A stretch of DNA of 34,845 nucleotides from CAZXMB01 sp964641715. GTDB lineage: Bacteria > Desulfobacterota > BSN033 > UBA1163. How positions within the stretch are numbered: the stretch's first letter is position 1; each line of letters starts with the position of its first letter. The notes beneath the pieces are model-generated. The model was not told the DNA's origin. It did not search any database and saw only the letters and a list, made by a program, of their open reading frames with translations. The translations under genes were made by a program, and so were the position numbers. The stretch spans positions 1-34,845 of the forward strand of contig CAZXMB010000005.1 of assembly GCA_964641715.1 (NCBI GenBank). The letters are read 5' to 3'. This document shows, one piece after another, positions 6,696-14,234 of the stretch.

Positions 6696-7910
6696 ATGTC
6701 GATTTCAAAGAAAGTCAAGAATGCATTGAATGGCGCCTCCTGGGTGAGGCGGATGTTCGAGGAAGGGGAGGAATTGAAAAGAATCCATGGGGAAGGGAAT
6801 GTTTACGACTTCTCACTTGGAAATCCAAATCTCGAACCCCCCGAATCTCTGAAGAAGGCCCTGAAGGAACTCGCCAACCATCCCATTTCAGGGATGCATC
6901 GCTATATGCCCAATAATGGATATCGTGAGACCAGAAAGGCAATCGCCGATTATCTCAGGGAGGAATCCGCTCTGCCTTTTAATGAAAATCATGTGGTCAT
7001 GACCGTGGGGGCTGCGGGGGGGCTCAATGTCGTTTTGAAAGCCCTTCTCGATGAGGGCGACGAAGTCATCGTCCCTTCTCCTTACTTTATGGAATTCAAG
7101 TTCTATATCGAAAATTCTGGAGGAGTTCTCCGTATCGTCCATACGAATGAGGACTTCTCTCTTAACCTTGAAAACATTGAGAAGGCCATTGATCAGAAGA
7201 CCAAAGCCGTCCTGATCAATACTCCCAACAATCCGACCGGGGTCGTCTATGGCGAGGAATCCCTCAAAAATTTAGGGAGACTGCTGGAGAGGAAAAGTCA
7301 GAAGATAGGCAAGACCATCTACCTCATCACCGATGAAGCCTACCGCCGGATTGTCTACGACCGGATTAAACTCCCCATTCCTTTTAAATTCTATCCCCAC
7401 ACCCTCCGGGTGACCTCCCACTCCAAAGACCTTTCCCTTCCTGGAGAACGGATCGGTTATATCGCGGCCCATCCAGATTGTGAGGAGGTCGAGGAGATGA
7501 TGGCGGCCATCATTTTTGCTAACCGGACCCTCGGATTCGTCAATGCCCCTGCGCTGATGCAGAGGCTGGTCGCTCCCCTTCAGAGGAATTCAGTGAACAT
7601 CAGGGAATATGAGGAGAAAAGGGACCTCTTCTATCATTCCTTAACCTCTTTCGGATATCAGGTGGTAAAACCTCAGGGTGCTTTCTACCTCTTTCCGAAA
7701 GCGCCCATTGAGGATGATGTGGCCTTTGTGAAAGACCTTCAGGCCAAAAAGATCCTGACCGTCCCGGGAAGGGGTTTTGGAAAACCGGGTTATTTCAGAA
7801 TCGCCTATGCCGTCGAGAAGGGGATGATCGAGAAGTCTCTTCCCGGATTCAAGGAGGTCGCAGAGAAATACGGAATGGGAGGAAGAATTCGAAAGGGAGG
7901 AGACTCATGA
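6696..7910 (+). CDS. PLP-dependent class I/II aminotransferase, probably for aromatic amino acids
   Basis: The 404-residue product is a complete fold-type I aminotransferase. It shows an N-terminal substrate loop (FSLGNPNLEPP), INTPNNPTGVVY, ITDEAYRRIVYD, the PLP Schiff-base lysine K244 in SHSKDLSLPGERIGY, and the C-terminal FRIAYAVE arginine. Sequence alone would only support an aspartate/aromatic-type aminotransferase. The Phe/Tyr attenuator just upstream implies transamination of phenylpyruvate, 4-hydroxyphenylpyruvate or prephenate in Phe/Tyr synthesis; that is inference from context. The ATG has AAAGGAG at 6682-6688. The stop overlaps the ATG of the lipoprotein gene at 7907 (ATGA), so the two are translationally coupled. 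Confidence 0.9.
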   Translation: MSISKKVKNALNGASWVRRMFEEGEELKRIHGEGNVYDFSLGNPNLEPPESLKKALKELANHPISGMHRYMPNNGYRETRKAIADYLREESALPFNENHVVMTVGAAGGLNVVLKALLDEGDEVIVPSPYFMEFKFYIENSGGVLRIVHTNEDFSLNLENIEKAIDQKTKAVLINTPNNPTGVVYGEESLKNLGRLLERKSQKIGKTIYLITDEAYRRIVYDRIKLPIPFKFYPHTLRVTSHSKDLSLPGERIGYIAAHPDCEEVEEMMAAIIFANRTLGFVNAPALMQRLVAPLQRNSVNIREYEEKRDLFYHSLTSFGYQVVKPQGAFYLFPKAPIEDDVAFVKDLQAKKILTVPGRGFGKPGYFRIAYAVEKGMIEKSLPGFKEVAEKYGMGGRIRKGGDS

Positions 7911-8341
7911 AGAGGCCGTTTCATCATACTCCTCTGGTGATCGGCGTTCTTTCTCTGGCCCTCCTCCTGACCGGTTGTGTGGTAGGCCGTTATTATGAAG
8001 GCCCGCAGATTTCCGGGGAGAAGATCAGAGAGATCAAACCCGGCGTGACCACCAAAGAGGAGATTATCCGGTGGTTCGGTCCTCCTCAAAATTACATCAG
8101 CCCGACGGTCTTTAATGAAATCCTTCGGGAACTGGATGTGACCAGAGAGCCTCTTACCCATTATCCTTTTGCCAACATCCTCTCCTACCAATACAACCGT
8201 GGAAATATACGGGCGATCGTCCTGGTTCTTTTCAACTTTGTTGAGGCCAAGGTGAAGTCTGACCACCTCGTCATCTTTCTCGATGAGAACGATAGGGTGA
8301 AATATTATGGTTTCCATAAGGGAACGGATGAGCTGCACTAA
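7907..8341 (+). CDS. Lipoprotein with SmpA/BamE-like repeat fold, first of a tandem pair
   Basis: The 144-residue product begins with a lipoprotein signal peptide ending in the lipobox LLTGC, so Cys is lipidated near residue 24. The mature part has IKPGVTTKEEIIRWFGPP, which resembles the helix-turn signature of SmpA/OmlA (BamE) domains. It ends in a strand LVIFLDENDRVKYYGF. It is homologous to the next gene: both share C-x2-GR-x-Y, a TTK-EI--FGPP block and a YGF-KGT-EL ending. It overlaps the aminotransferase stop by 4 bases. BamE assists outer-membrane protein assembly in other bacteria, but a role here is not established. Confidence 0.75.
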   Translation: MKRPFHHTPLVIGVLSLALLLTGCVVGRYYEGPQISGEKIREIKPGVTTKEEIIRWFGPPQNYISPTVFNEILRELDVTREPLTHYPFANILSYQYNRGNIRAIVLVLFNFVEAKVKSDHLVIFLDENDRVKYYGFHKGTDELH

Positions 8342-8717
8342 GGCCCTCCTCTTTCTCACGCTCTTGACCTTTCTATGGGGCTGCAGTATCGGAAGGGTCT
8401 ATATCGGTTCTGAGATCAGACAGGATCCGAAGGAAAAGATTAAGATCGGTTCTACCACCAAAAGCGAAATCCTGGAGGTCTTCGGCCCTCCCGATCGAAT
8501 TCAAAAACAGTATGACGGAGATATCTTCGTTTACACCTATCTCCGTAAGAACTCCTCCAAATTTGCGATCGAGGAACCCTACCTGACCAATCTTACCCTG
8601 TTCCAGTACACGAGAATTCAGCAGAAGAAGGATGGCCTGGTCATCCTCTTCGATAAGGATGGGGTCGTAAAAAATTACGGCTTCCAAAAAGGGACCCCCG
8701 AGCTCACCACCTTTTAG
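8328..8717 (+). CDS. Lipoprotein with SmpA/BamE-like repeat fold, second of a tandem pair
   Basis: The 129-residue product has a short signal peptide with lipobox FLWGC and then CSIGRVYIG, parallel to CVVGRYYEG of the preceding gene. Further shared blocks are STTKSEILEVFGPP, LVILFDKDGVVKNYGF and KGTPEL. The start ATG 8328 is preferred, with AAGGGA just upstream, over ATG 8307, which would add seven polar residues before the signal peptide. It overlaps the upstream gene by 14 bases. The pair clearly arose by tandem duplication. No specific function can be assigned. Confidence 0.72.
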   Translation: MSCTKALLFLTLLTFLWGCSIGRVYIGSEIRQDPKEKIKIGSTTKSEILEVFGPPDRIQKQYDGDIFVYTYLRKNSSKFAIEEPYLTNLTLFQYTRIQQKKDGLVILFDKDGVVKNYGFQKGTPELTTF

Positions 8718-8762
8718 TTATTTCTTTGATGAATCACCGGGGGCTCCCCTCAGCGGGAAATT

Positions 8763-9353
8763 TCATTGAACCGGCGCTACGGCGAAGATGACCGCGCTCC
8801 AGAAGGAATGTGAGGTGATCTGGACCAACAGGTCCTTTCTCCAGAGATAGAGGAGGCCCCAGAAGGTGCCGGCCACCAGAGAGGCTAAAATGAGCACAGG
8901 ATTACGTGAAAAGACATGAACACCACAGTAAAGGGCGATGGTCATCAGACACCCGGAAAGGTTTCCCCATGCGGTCATCAGGCGTTCTTGCAGAAAACCA
9001 CGCCAGAAGATTTCCTCCCCAGGCCCGGTAATGAAGAATAGAAGGAGAAAGACGGGAATCTTACTGACTCCAGCTCCGAGAGAATAGATGGCATTGACCT
9101 GAGTTTTTGCCCCCGGAAGGATTTGAGCAGCAATTTTGTTTCCCAGGAAGAAAATCAGGTAGAGTGCGGCGGCTGAAAGGAGTCCGTAAAGGAATGAATG
9201 GAGCCTGAAAGAGATCCTTGGCCTTTGCCAGAAGAGAGAATAGAAAGAAACCGCAACGACCGAAAGGCCGATCTTTACCCAGAAATTTCCCCCGCTCCAG
9301 CCAAAAGTGATTGCCCAGCAGGCAGAAGCTAAAAGAATCGCCCCCCAGATCAC
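8763..9353 (-). CDS. CPBP family intramembrane glutamic protease
   Basis: The 196-residue product is strongly hydrophobic with about six membrane segments. It contains the CPBP (CAAX/Rce1-like) catalytic motifs: GEEIFWRG (EExxxR) near residue 120, a FxxxH-like GVHVF segment and the C-terminal histidine in ITSHSFW. Family members cleave peptides within the membrane; some process CAAX-like or bacteriocin-related substrates. The GTG start at 9353 overlaps the TGA of the menA-like gene (GTGA), so its translation depends on that gene. The pairing with a prenyltransferase is suggestive, since CAAX proteases act on prenylated proteins in eukaryotes, but the substrate here is unknown. Confidence 0.82.
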   Translation of the reverse strand: MIWGAILLASACWAITFGWSGGNFWVKIGLSVVAVSFYSLFWQRPRISFRLHSFLYGLLSAAALYLIFFLGNKIAAQILPGAKTQVNAIYSLGAGVSKIPVFLLLFFITGPGEEIFWRGFLQERLMTAWGNLSGCLMTIALYCGVHVFSRNPVLILASLVAGTFWGLLYLWRKDLLVQITSHSFWSAVIFAVAPVQ

Positions 9354-10264
9354 AAGGGCACCACTCTATTGAGGATCAGCGAGAGGATGAGAAAGAGGCC
9401 GAAAGTGGTATTGAGTTGGGCGGTAATGGCATCCGCCGCCTCCGGGACCTTTGTCATGAAATTTTTCAAGAGGTGAATCGCCTTTGGGAGGGAGAGGAGA
9501 ACCAGAAGGCCCCAGGGGCTCAGGATCCCGGACGCAATCATTCCGATCATATAGAGATAGGCCAAGAGGATAAGGCCGGCATAAAGGAAGATGCTGCGCC
9601 GGCTGCCGAGCAGGATTCCGATCGTTTTGATTCCCTGTCGGGAATCATAAGCAATATCCCGGATATTATTGGCCAGAAGGACCAACCCCACCAGGATCCC
9701 GAAAGGGATGGAGAGGTAAAAGACCTTCAGGGAAAGGGCCTGCCGCTGAACCGCATAGGCGCCTTCGAACATCAGGGGGCCCCACATGAGGAAAACAAAA
9801 AATTCTCCCCAGGCCTTGTATTTGAATTTGATTGGAGCCGCCGTATAGAAAAGGCAGGCAAAAAAGCCGATCAGACCGATCCAGAAAACCAGCATGGAAC
9901 GTCCGAAGGAGAGGATCAAACCGATCAGAGCGGTGACTCCGCTGAGGACAATCGCTTCGGTTAAAAGTTGGGCCGGGGTGAAGATGCCCGAGAGGATCGG
10001 TTGGGGACGGTAGCGAGCCGTGGGAGAGTCGGGCTGGTCCACCTGGTAACGGGTGTCAAAATAGTCATTGAATATATTAGCAGCCGCATGGAAACAGACG
10101 ATCCCGATGCATACCAGGAGGTACCACCCCCACAGGATCGAACCCTCTTCTCCGGCCAGGAGAGCCCCTACCGAAACCGAGATCAGGGACATGGTGAAAG
10201 ACCAGGGACGGGTGGCAATGAAATAGTCTTTGATTCCCTGTTTCAAATTTTTCCCCTTTTTCAT
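9350..10264 (-). CDS. menA: UbiA-family prenyltransferase, 1,4-dihydroxy-2-naphthoate polyprenyltransferase-like
   Basis: The 304-residue integral membrane protein carries both aspartate-rich motifs of UbiA prenyltransferases: NIFNDYFDTRYQVD (63-76) and NNIRDIAYDSRQGIKT in the second half. About eight membrane segments are visible. The N-terminal YFIATRPWSFTMSLISVSVGALLA is typical of MenA, which attaches the isoprenoid tail in menaquinone synthesis; other UbiA substrates cannot be excluded. The ATG at 10264 is chosen; an in-frame TTG at 10291 would add nine residues. No other men genes are in the window. It is divergent from kdsB and coupled to the downstream CPBP protease. Confidence 0.83.
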   Translation of the reverse strand: MKKGKNLKQGIKDYFIATRPWSFTMSLISVSVGALLAGEEGSILWGWYLLVCIGIVCFHAAANIFNDYFDTRYQVDQPDSPTARYRPQPILSGIFTPAQLLTEAIVLSGVTALIGLILSFGRSMLVFWIGLIGFFACLFYTAAPIKFKYKAWGEFFVFLMWGPLMFEGAYAVQRQALSLKVFYLSIPFGILVGLVLLANNIRDIAYDSRQGIKTIGILLGSRRSIFLYAGLILLAYLYMIGMIASGILSPWGLLVLLSLPKAIHLLKNFMTKVPEAADAITAQLNTTFGLFLILSLILNRVVPL

Positions 10265-10322
10265 CACCGCACCAATATAAAAGAAAGTCAATTTAATAGC
10301 AAGCGGAGTTTCATGAGGGTCA

Positions 10323-10351
10323 TTGACAGGCTCGAATGAATCTGTTTAAAT
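10323..10351 (+). promoter_or_regulatory. Extended -10 promoter directly in front of kdsB
   Basis: A perfect TTGACA (10323-10328) is followed after 17 bases by TTAAAT (10346-10351), with TG at 10343-10344. The predicted start, about 10358, is only 3-6 bases before the GTG/ATG start codons, so the mRNA would be essentially leaderless. Confidence 0.6.
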
Positions 10352-10363
10352 GAGACCACTGTG

Positions 10364-11167
10364 ATGAAAATTTCTGCAATCATCCCTTCGCGGTATGGTT
10401 CGACCCGGTTTGAGGGGAAACCCCTTGCCGACATTTTAGGCAAGCCGATGATTCAATGGGTCTACGAAGGGGTACGCCAATCGAAATTGATCGGGGAAGT
10501 CATTGTCGCTACTGATGACCAGAGAATCCTGGAAGCCGTGCAGAGGTTTGGAGGAAAGGTTGTGATGACCTCTCCGGATCATCCTACTGGAACCGACCGG
10601 GTGGCAGAGGTGGCCCGAAACCTCAGGTCAGAGATTATTGTCAACGTCCAGGGGGATGAACCCCTGATCAAAGGACCCATCATTGATAAGGCCATCCGGC
10701 CCCTTCTAAGGGACGAAACCCTTCAGATGTCCTCTTTGATGACAAGGATCAAAGACATCAAGGACTGGTTGAATCCCAACCAGGGAAAGGTGGTGGTCGA
10801 TGGGAAGTCCTTTGCCCTTTACTTTTCGAGGTCTCCTATTCCCTTTCCAAGGGACCTCACCATCGAGCAGATCCTATCCAATCCTGATATGAAAGGGAGA
10901 CTCTTATCAAAGAAGATTTTCAAGACCATCGGCCTCTACGTCTATCGCCGGAGTTTCCTATTAAGACTGGCTAAAATGAAGTCCACACCGCTTGAAAAAC
11001 TGGAAAAATTGGAACAGCTCCGGGCGCTGGAGAACGGTTATAAGATTAAAGTAATCGCCGTGGATTATGAACCCATTGGGGTGGATACGCCTAAGGATCT
11101 CCAAAAAGTGACCGTCCATCTTTCCAAATCCCATCCAAAACCTCCTTCAATTATACAAATTACTTAA
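10364..11167 (+). CDS. kdsB: 3-deoxy-manno-octulosonate cytidylyltransferase (CMP-Kdo synthetase)
   Basis: KdsB couples CTP to Kdo to give CMP-Kdo for the LPS inner core. The 267-residue product shows the signature IIPSRYGSTRFEGKPL at residues 5-20, ATDD, the DHPTGTDRVAEV substrate loop and NVQGDEPLI. The conserved IGLYVYRR and C-terminal GVDTPKDL segments are also present. Length is near the family norm (about 250) with a short C-terminal extension. ATG 10364 is preferred; GTG 10361 is immediately upstream in frame. No Shine-Dalgarno sequence is seen, consistent with the very close promoter. It marks the host as an LPS producer. Confidence 0.96.
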   Translation: MKISAIIPSRYGSTRFEGKPLADILGKPMIQWVYEGVRQSKLIGEVIVATDDQRILEAVQRFGGKVVMTSPDHPTGTDRVAEVARNLRSEIIVNVQGDEPLIKGPIIDKAIRPLLRDETLQMSSLMTRIKDIKDWLNPNQGKVVVDGKSFALYFSRSPIPFPRDLTIEQILSNPDMKGRLLSKKIFKTIGLYVYRRSFLLRLAKMKSTPLEKLEKLEQLRALENGYKIKVIAVDYEPIGVDTPKDLQKVTVHLSKSHPKPPSIIQIT

Positions 11168-11232
11168 AAATTATAAAGAGTTAGACGCATTTCACCTTTA
11201 TAAAAATCCTTTACAAATTTAGATTTTGGGGA

Positions 11233-11261
11233 TTGATTTTTAAACCTTTTTAGGGTAAAAT
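11233..11261 (+). promoter_or_regulatory. Sigma70-type promoter for the CsgG-like lipoprotein gene
   Basis: TTGATT (11233-11238) and TAAAAT (11256-11261) are separated by exactly 17 bases in an AT-rich gap. The predicted start near 11268 leaves about 18 bases before the ATG at 11286, with GAAGGA as ribosome binding site. Confidence 0.6.
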
Positions 11262-11285
11262 TAATTATTCAGTTTGAAGGAAAAG

Positions 11286-12431
11286 ATGGACTCCAAATTA
11301 ACAAAACCTCAATTCCCCATAATTCTCTTTTTCCTTCTCACTTTTCTTTTCGCCTGTTCCACTCCATCCTGGTTTCCGATTAAAAAGGGACCCCCTCATA
11401 AGGCGAAGATGAAAGAGCTGCTGGATAAAGAGGTGGTCATCATCGATAAACAGGAATATGTGAAGGTTTTGAACCCTAAGGTCGAAGTGGGAAATCAACC
11501 CAAGTATCTTTATATTCCCGTGGATGAATATCTCACCAGAAGGGAAGTTTATGCCATCCCCCCTGTTCGGAAAGAGGAAGTCCAGATCAGTTCTCCCATT
11601 TTTTCAAAACCCTCTGCTTCCACTTCGGAGATGGAGGTTCTTCCCGAATCGGTCTCTGCGGCTTCCCTGACGAGTTTGAAGAGGAAGGTGATGATCGCCC
11701 ATTTTGATGATCGGACCGACTCTGCGGAAGAGATTTTTGGAGATTGGCTTGCTGAAAGGTTAGCCAGAGAGGTCTCTCAGAGGTCTCTTCAGATCCTCTT
11801 CATCGACTACCCAATGGTAAGGGAGTTTATTGAAAGGAAAGGAATTTCCCCGGCAGAGATGGAGACGCCGGGTGTCTTAAAGATGCTGAACGAGGTCTTC
11901 GGTATTCATGCCGTCGTGATCGGCGAGCTTTCCGGCCCCTATGTCTTTAATGCAAAAGCAACCAGAGCCCAGGATGAAACCTCATCGGCCATCATTAAGA
12001 TAGAGATGAGAGTCGTGGATACCTTCTCCGGAAGGATTTTGAAAAGCCTTTCGACCCAAAATCCCATCATTGCCACCAAGGAGAGAGGGGCCTTCGCTGA
12101 TGAAAAGGCGAAGGGAAGGGCGATCGATCTTGCCCTCAATGAGCTCAGCCGGTCGCTCTCCAGAGAGCTCGATCATCTGGAGTGGTTTTGCCGAGTTGCC
12201 AAAGTGGAGGGGGATGAGGTCTATATCAATGCGGGTAAATTAACCGGGCTGAAGGTGGGGGATATTATGGAGGTCTTTCAGGTTGGACCTCCTGGAGAAC
12301 GGAGGGAGGTTAAAGGAAGGGTTCGAATATCTGCCATTTTTGGAATCGATGCCTCGGTAGGTAGAATGATTCAAGGTAAGAAACCCGACGAAAACGACAT
12401 CTTAAAACCGGCCAGACGCGAAGGTTCTTAA
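11286..12431 (+). CDS. Lipoprotein with CsgG/FlgT-like organisation, function unknown
   Basis: The 381-residue product has a lipoprotein signal peptide with lipobox FLFAC (Cys near 24). A low-complexity linker with many Ser, Pro and Glu (about 95-130) follows. A central domain starting KRKVMIAHFDDRTDSAEEIFGDWLAERLAREV resembles the CsgG/TolB-N type fold seen in curli secretion and FlgT proteins. The C-terminal part (VAKVEGDEVYINAGKLTGLKVGDIMEVF) resembles the FlgT C-terminal beta-barrel. It is probably a periplasm-facing envelope protein. ATG 11286 is chosen over TTG 11274 because the ribosome binding site lies between them. It is followed by carD after about 100 bases. The family assignment is by motif memory only. 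Confidence 0.65.
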   Translation: MDSKLTKPQFPIILFFLLTFLFACSTPSWFPIKKGPPHKAKMKELLDKEVVIIDKQEYVKVLNPKVEVGNQPKYLYIPVDEYLTRREVYAIPPVRKEEVQISSPIFSKPSASTSEMEVLPESVSAASLTSLKRKVMIAHFDDRTDSAEEIFGDWLAERLAREVSQRSLQILFIDYPMVREFIERKGISPAEMETPGVLKMLNEVFGIHAVVIGELSGPYVFNAKATRAQDETSSAIIKIEMRVVDTFSGRILKSLSTQNPIIATKERGAFADEKAKGRAIDLALNELSRSLSRELDHLEWFCRVAKVEGDEVYINAGKLTGLKVGDIMEVFQVGPPGERREVKGRVRISAIFGIDASVGRMIQGKKPDENDILKPARREGS

Positions 12432-12536
12432 ATCCTCACGTGACCGTTGTTCTTACCTTCGGGAAATCAGGCAAGCCTACAGAAACAGGAGGAAACCTCT
12501 TTGCAGATGCATCATGAGAAAGGGGGAATTGAATTT

Positions 12537-13019
12537 ATGTTTCAAATCGGTGACAAGGCAGTTTATCCAGGGCATGGGGTCGGAGTCGTTGAATCCATTG
12601 AAACGAAACGAATTTCGGGTAAGGAGCAGAGTTTCTACATCCTCCGTTTTGTTGACAATGGGATGACGATCATGGTTCCGAAGGATAATGTGAAGTCGGC
12701 CGGCCTGAGGACCGTGATTAGGAAAATTGATACCCGGAAGGTGATCGGGATTTTAAAGGACCGGGATGTCTCGATCGATAATCAGACCTGGAATCGGCGA
12801 TACCGGGAATATATGGAGAAAATCAATACCGGATCGATCTATGAAATTGCCGAAGTATTAAGAGACCTCCATCTTCTCAAAACTGAGAAAGATCTCTCTT
12901 TCGGAGAGAGAAAGATCATGGATATGGCGAAAAATCTCCTGGTGAAAGAATTGGCCATCGCGAAAGAGGTGAAAGAGACAGACATCCTGAGAGAGATCAA
13001 GACGATCTTCGGACCCTAA
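12537..13019 (+). CDS. carD: CarD/CdnL family RNA-polymerase-binding transcription regulator
   Basis: The 160-residue product is a short CarD of the CdnL/mycobacterial type. It starts MFQIGDKAVYPGHGVGVVESIE, the RNA-polymerase-interacting Tudor-like domain (about 1-60). A helical C-terminal domain follows, in which the DNA-contacting region includes NRRYREYMEKI. CarD proteins bind the RNA polymerase beta subunit and stabilise open complexes, notably at rRNA promoters. ATG 12537 matches the family N-terminus and has AGGGGG about 10 bases upstream. A TTG at 12501 with a better-spaced AGGAGG is in frame and would add 12 residues, so the start is not certain. Confidence 0.92.
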   Translation: MFQIGDKAVYPGHGVGVVESIETKRISGKEQSFYILRFVDNGMTIMVPKDNVKSAGLRTVIRKIDTRKVIGILKDRDVSIDNQTWNRRYREYMEKINTGSIYEIAEVLRDLHLLKTEKDLSFGERKIMDMAKNLLVKELAIAKEVKETDILREIKTIFGP

Positions 13020-13083
13020 GTAAATTCTTGCCCATTTACTCTTCCCATTCATTTGAAAATTTCAGTGAAAGGAGGTGAACCCT

Positions 13084-14136
13084 TTGGACTCTTGGATTCT
13101 TTATCTTTTATTATTGATCATCTGCGGTTGGAGTGGATACGGATTGATGAAGGGATTGACTTCTTCTCCTCAGATGGGTCTTGCAGGATTGATCGGCGGT
13201 CTTCTCCTGGCCGGACTGATCCTTCTGGTGGAAAAACGACTGAAAAAGGTTCCTTTAAAAAATCTTTTAGGAAGTTTTATCGGTTTGATCCTTGGAGTGT
13301 TGATCGCCCATCTTATCTTCAAAGCCCTCATCTCCCATCTCTTTGACCATCCGCCCGTGGTCCTCCCCATCCTGGGTTTACTCTATGGGATGGGTGGATA
13401 TATCGGTCTTCAGATCGGGTTGAAAAAAGGAGAGGAGTTCCATCTCCCGGGCTGGAAGCCTTTCGGTAAGGTTCCTCCGGGAGCAGGGAATACAAAGATT
13501 CTGGATACGAGCGTGATCATTGACGGTCGTATCGCCGATATTACGGAGACCGGTTTTGTGGAAGGATCCATTCTCATCCCCACCTTTGTCCTCAATGAGC
13601 TTCAGCATATTGCTGATTCCTCGGATCCCATCAAGCGGACCCGGGGGAAAAGAGGCCTGGAAATTCTGAACCATCTCCAAAAACAGGCCGATATCGATGT
13701 CAGAATTATTGACACGGATTACCCTTCGGTCAAAGAGGTCGATGCTAAACTGATTGAGCTGGCAAAAGAGATCAGCGGAAAGATCGTCACCAATGATTCG
13801 AACCTCAATAAGGTGGCAGAGCTTCAGGGGATTGAGGTCCTCAACATCAATGCCCTGGCGAACTCCTTAAGGCCAGTGGTCCTCCCCGGTGAGGAGATCA
13901 ATGTGAAAATCCTGAAGGAGGGGAAAGAGACGGGACAGGGCGTCGCCTACCTCGATGATGGAACCATGATCGTCGTGGACAATGGACGGAGACAGATCGG
14001 TAAAAATATGGATGTCATCGTGACCAGTGTCCTTCAAACTCCGGCAGGAAGGATGATCTTCGCCAGATTGAAGGAGGAGACGAGCCGGGAAAACAGGGGA
14101 AAGGATTACTACTATCCTCTGGACAGTGAATTCTGA
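13084..14136 (+). CDS. PIN-TRAM domain membrane protein (YacL-like)
   Basis: The 350-residue product has four hydrophobic segments in its first 115 residues. A PIN nuclease-fold domain follows from about 136 (TKILDTSVIIDGRIADI, with acidic residues including ELQHIADS and VTNDSNLNKVA). A C-terminal TRAM domain (about 265-345) is typical of RNA binding. This is the architecture of Bacillus YacL, whose exact activity is unclear. In many genomes it sits between carD and ispD, as here. The start is taken as TTG 13084, since AAAGGAGGTG (13068-13077) is spaced 6 bases from it. GTG 13075 lies inside that binding site. Confidence 0.88.
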   Translation: MDSWILYLLLLIICGWSGYGLMKGLTSSPQMGLAGLIGGLLLAGLILLVEKRLKKVPLKNLLGSFIGLILGVLIAHLIFKALISHLFDHPPVVLPILGLLYGMGGYIGLQIGLKKGEEFHLPGWKPFGKVPPGAGNTKILDTSVIIDGRIADITETGFVEGSILIPTFVLNELQHIADSSDPIKRTRGKRGLEILNHLQKQADIDVRIIDTDYPSVKEVDAKLIELAKEISGKIVTNDSNLNKVAELQGIEVLNINALANSLRPVVLPGEEINVKILKEGKETGQGVAYLDDGTMIVVDNGRRQIGKNMDVIVTSVLQTPAGRMIFARLKEETSRENRGKDYYYPLDSEF

Positions 14137-14140
14137 TATC

Positions 14141-14219
14141 CCCTTCACCCCATCCCTCTTCCACCAGAGACTGTGTCGTAATTGCAAGCAAAAGGGGAGA
14201 GGGGATGGATGAGGGTTTT
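14141..14219. repeat. CCATCCCTC-type imperfect inverted repeat
   Basis: A left arm CCCCATCCCTCTTCC (around 14150-14164) is loosely inverted as GGGGAGAGGGGATGG (14195-14209), with a short non-palindromic centre. It resembles short extragenic palindromes common in related genomes. Its right arm mimics a Shine-Dalgarno sequence in front of ATG 14205. Confidence 0.45.
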
Positions 14220-14234
14220 GAACAATGGAGAGTG

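Noticed and set aside
9311..9964. A 217-codon very polar frame on the plus strand antisense to the menA-like gene
   Set aside because: Its charged composition is what antisense reading of hydrophobic membrane codons produces.
11171..11203. TTATAAAG/CTTTATAA inverted repeat after kdsB as terminator
   Set aside because: The stem is almost entirely A-T and is not followed by a T-run.
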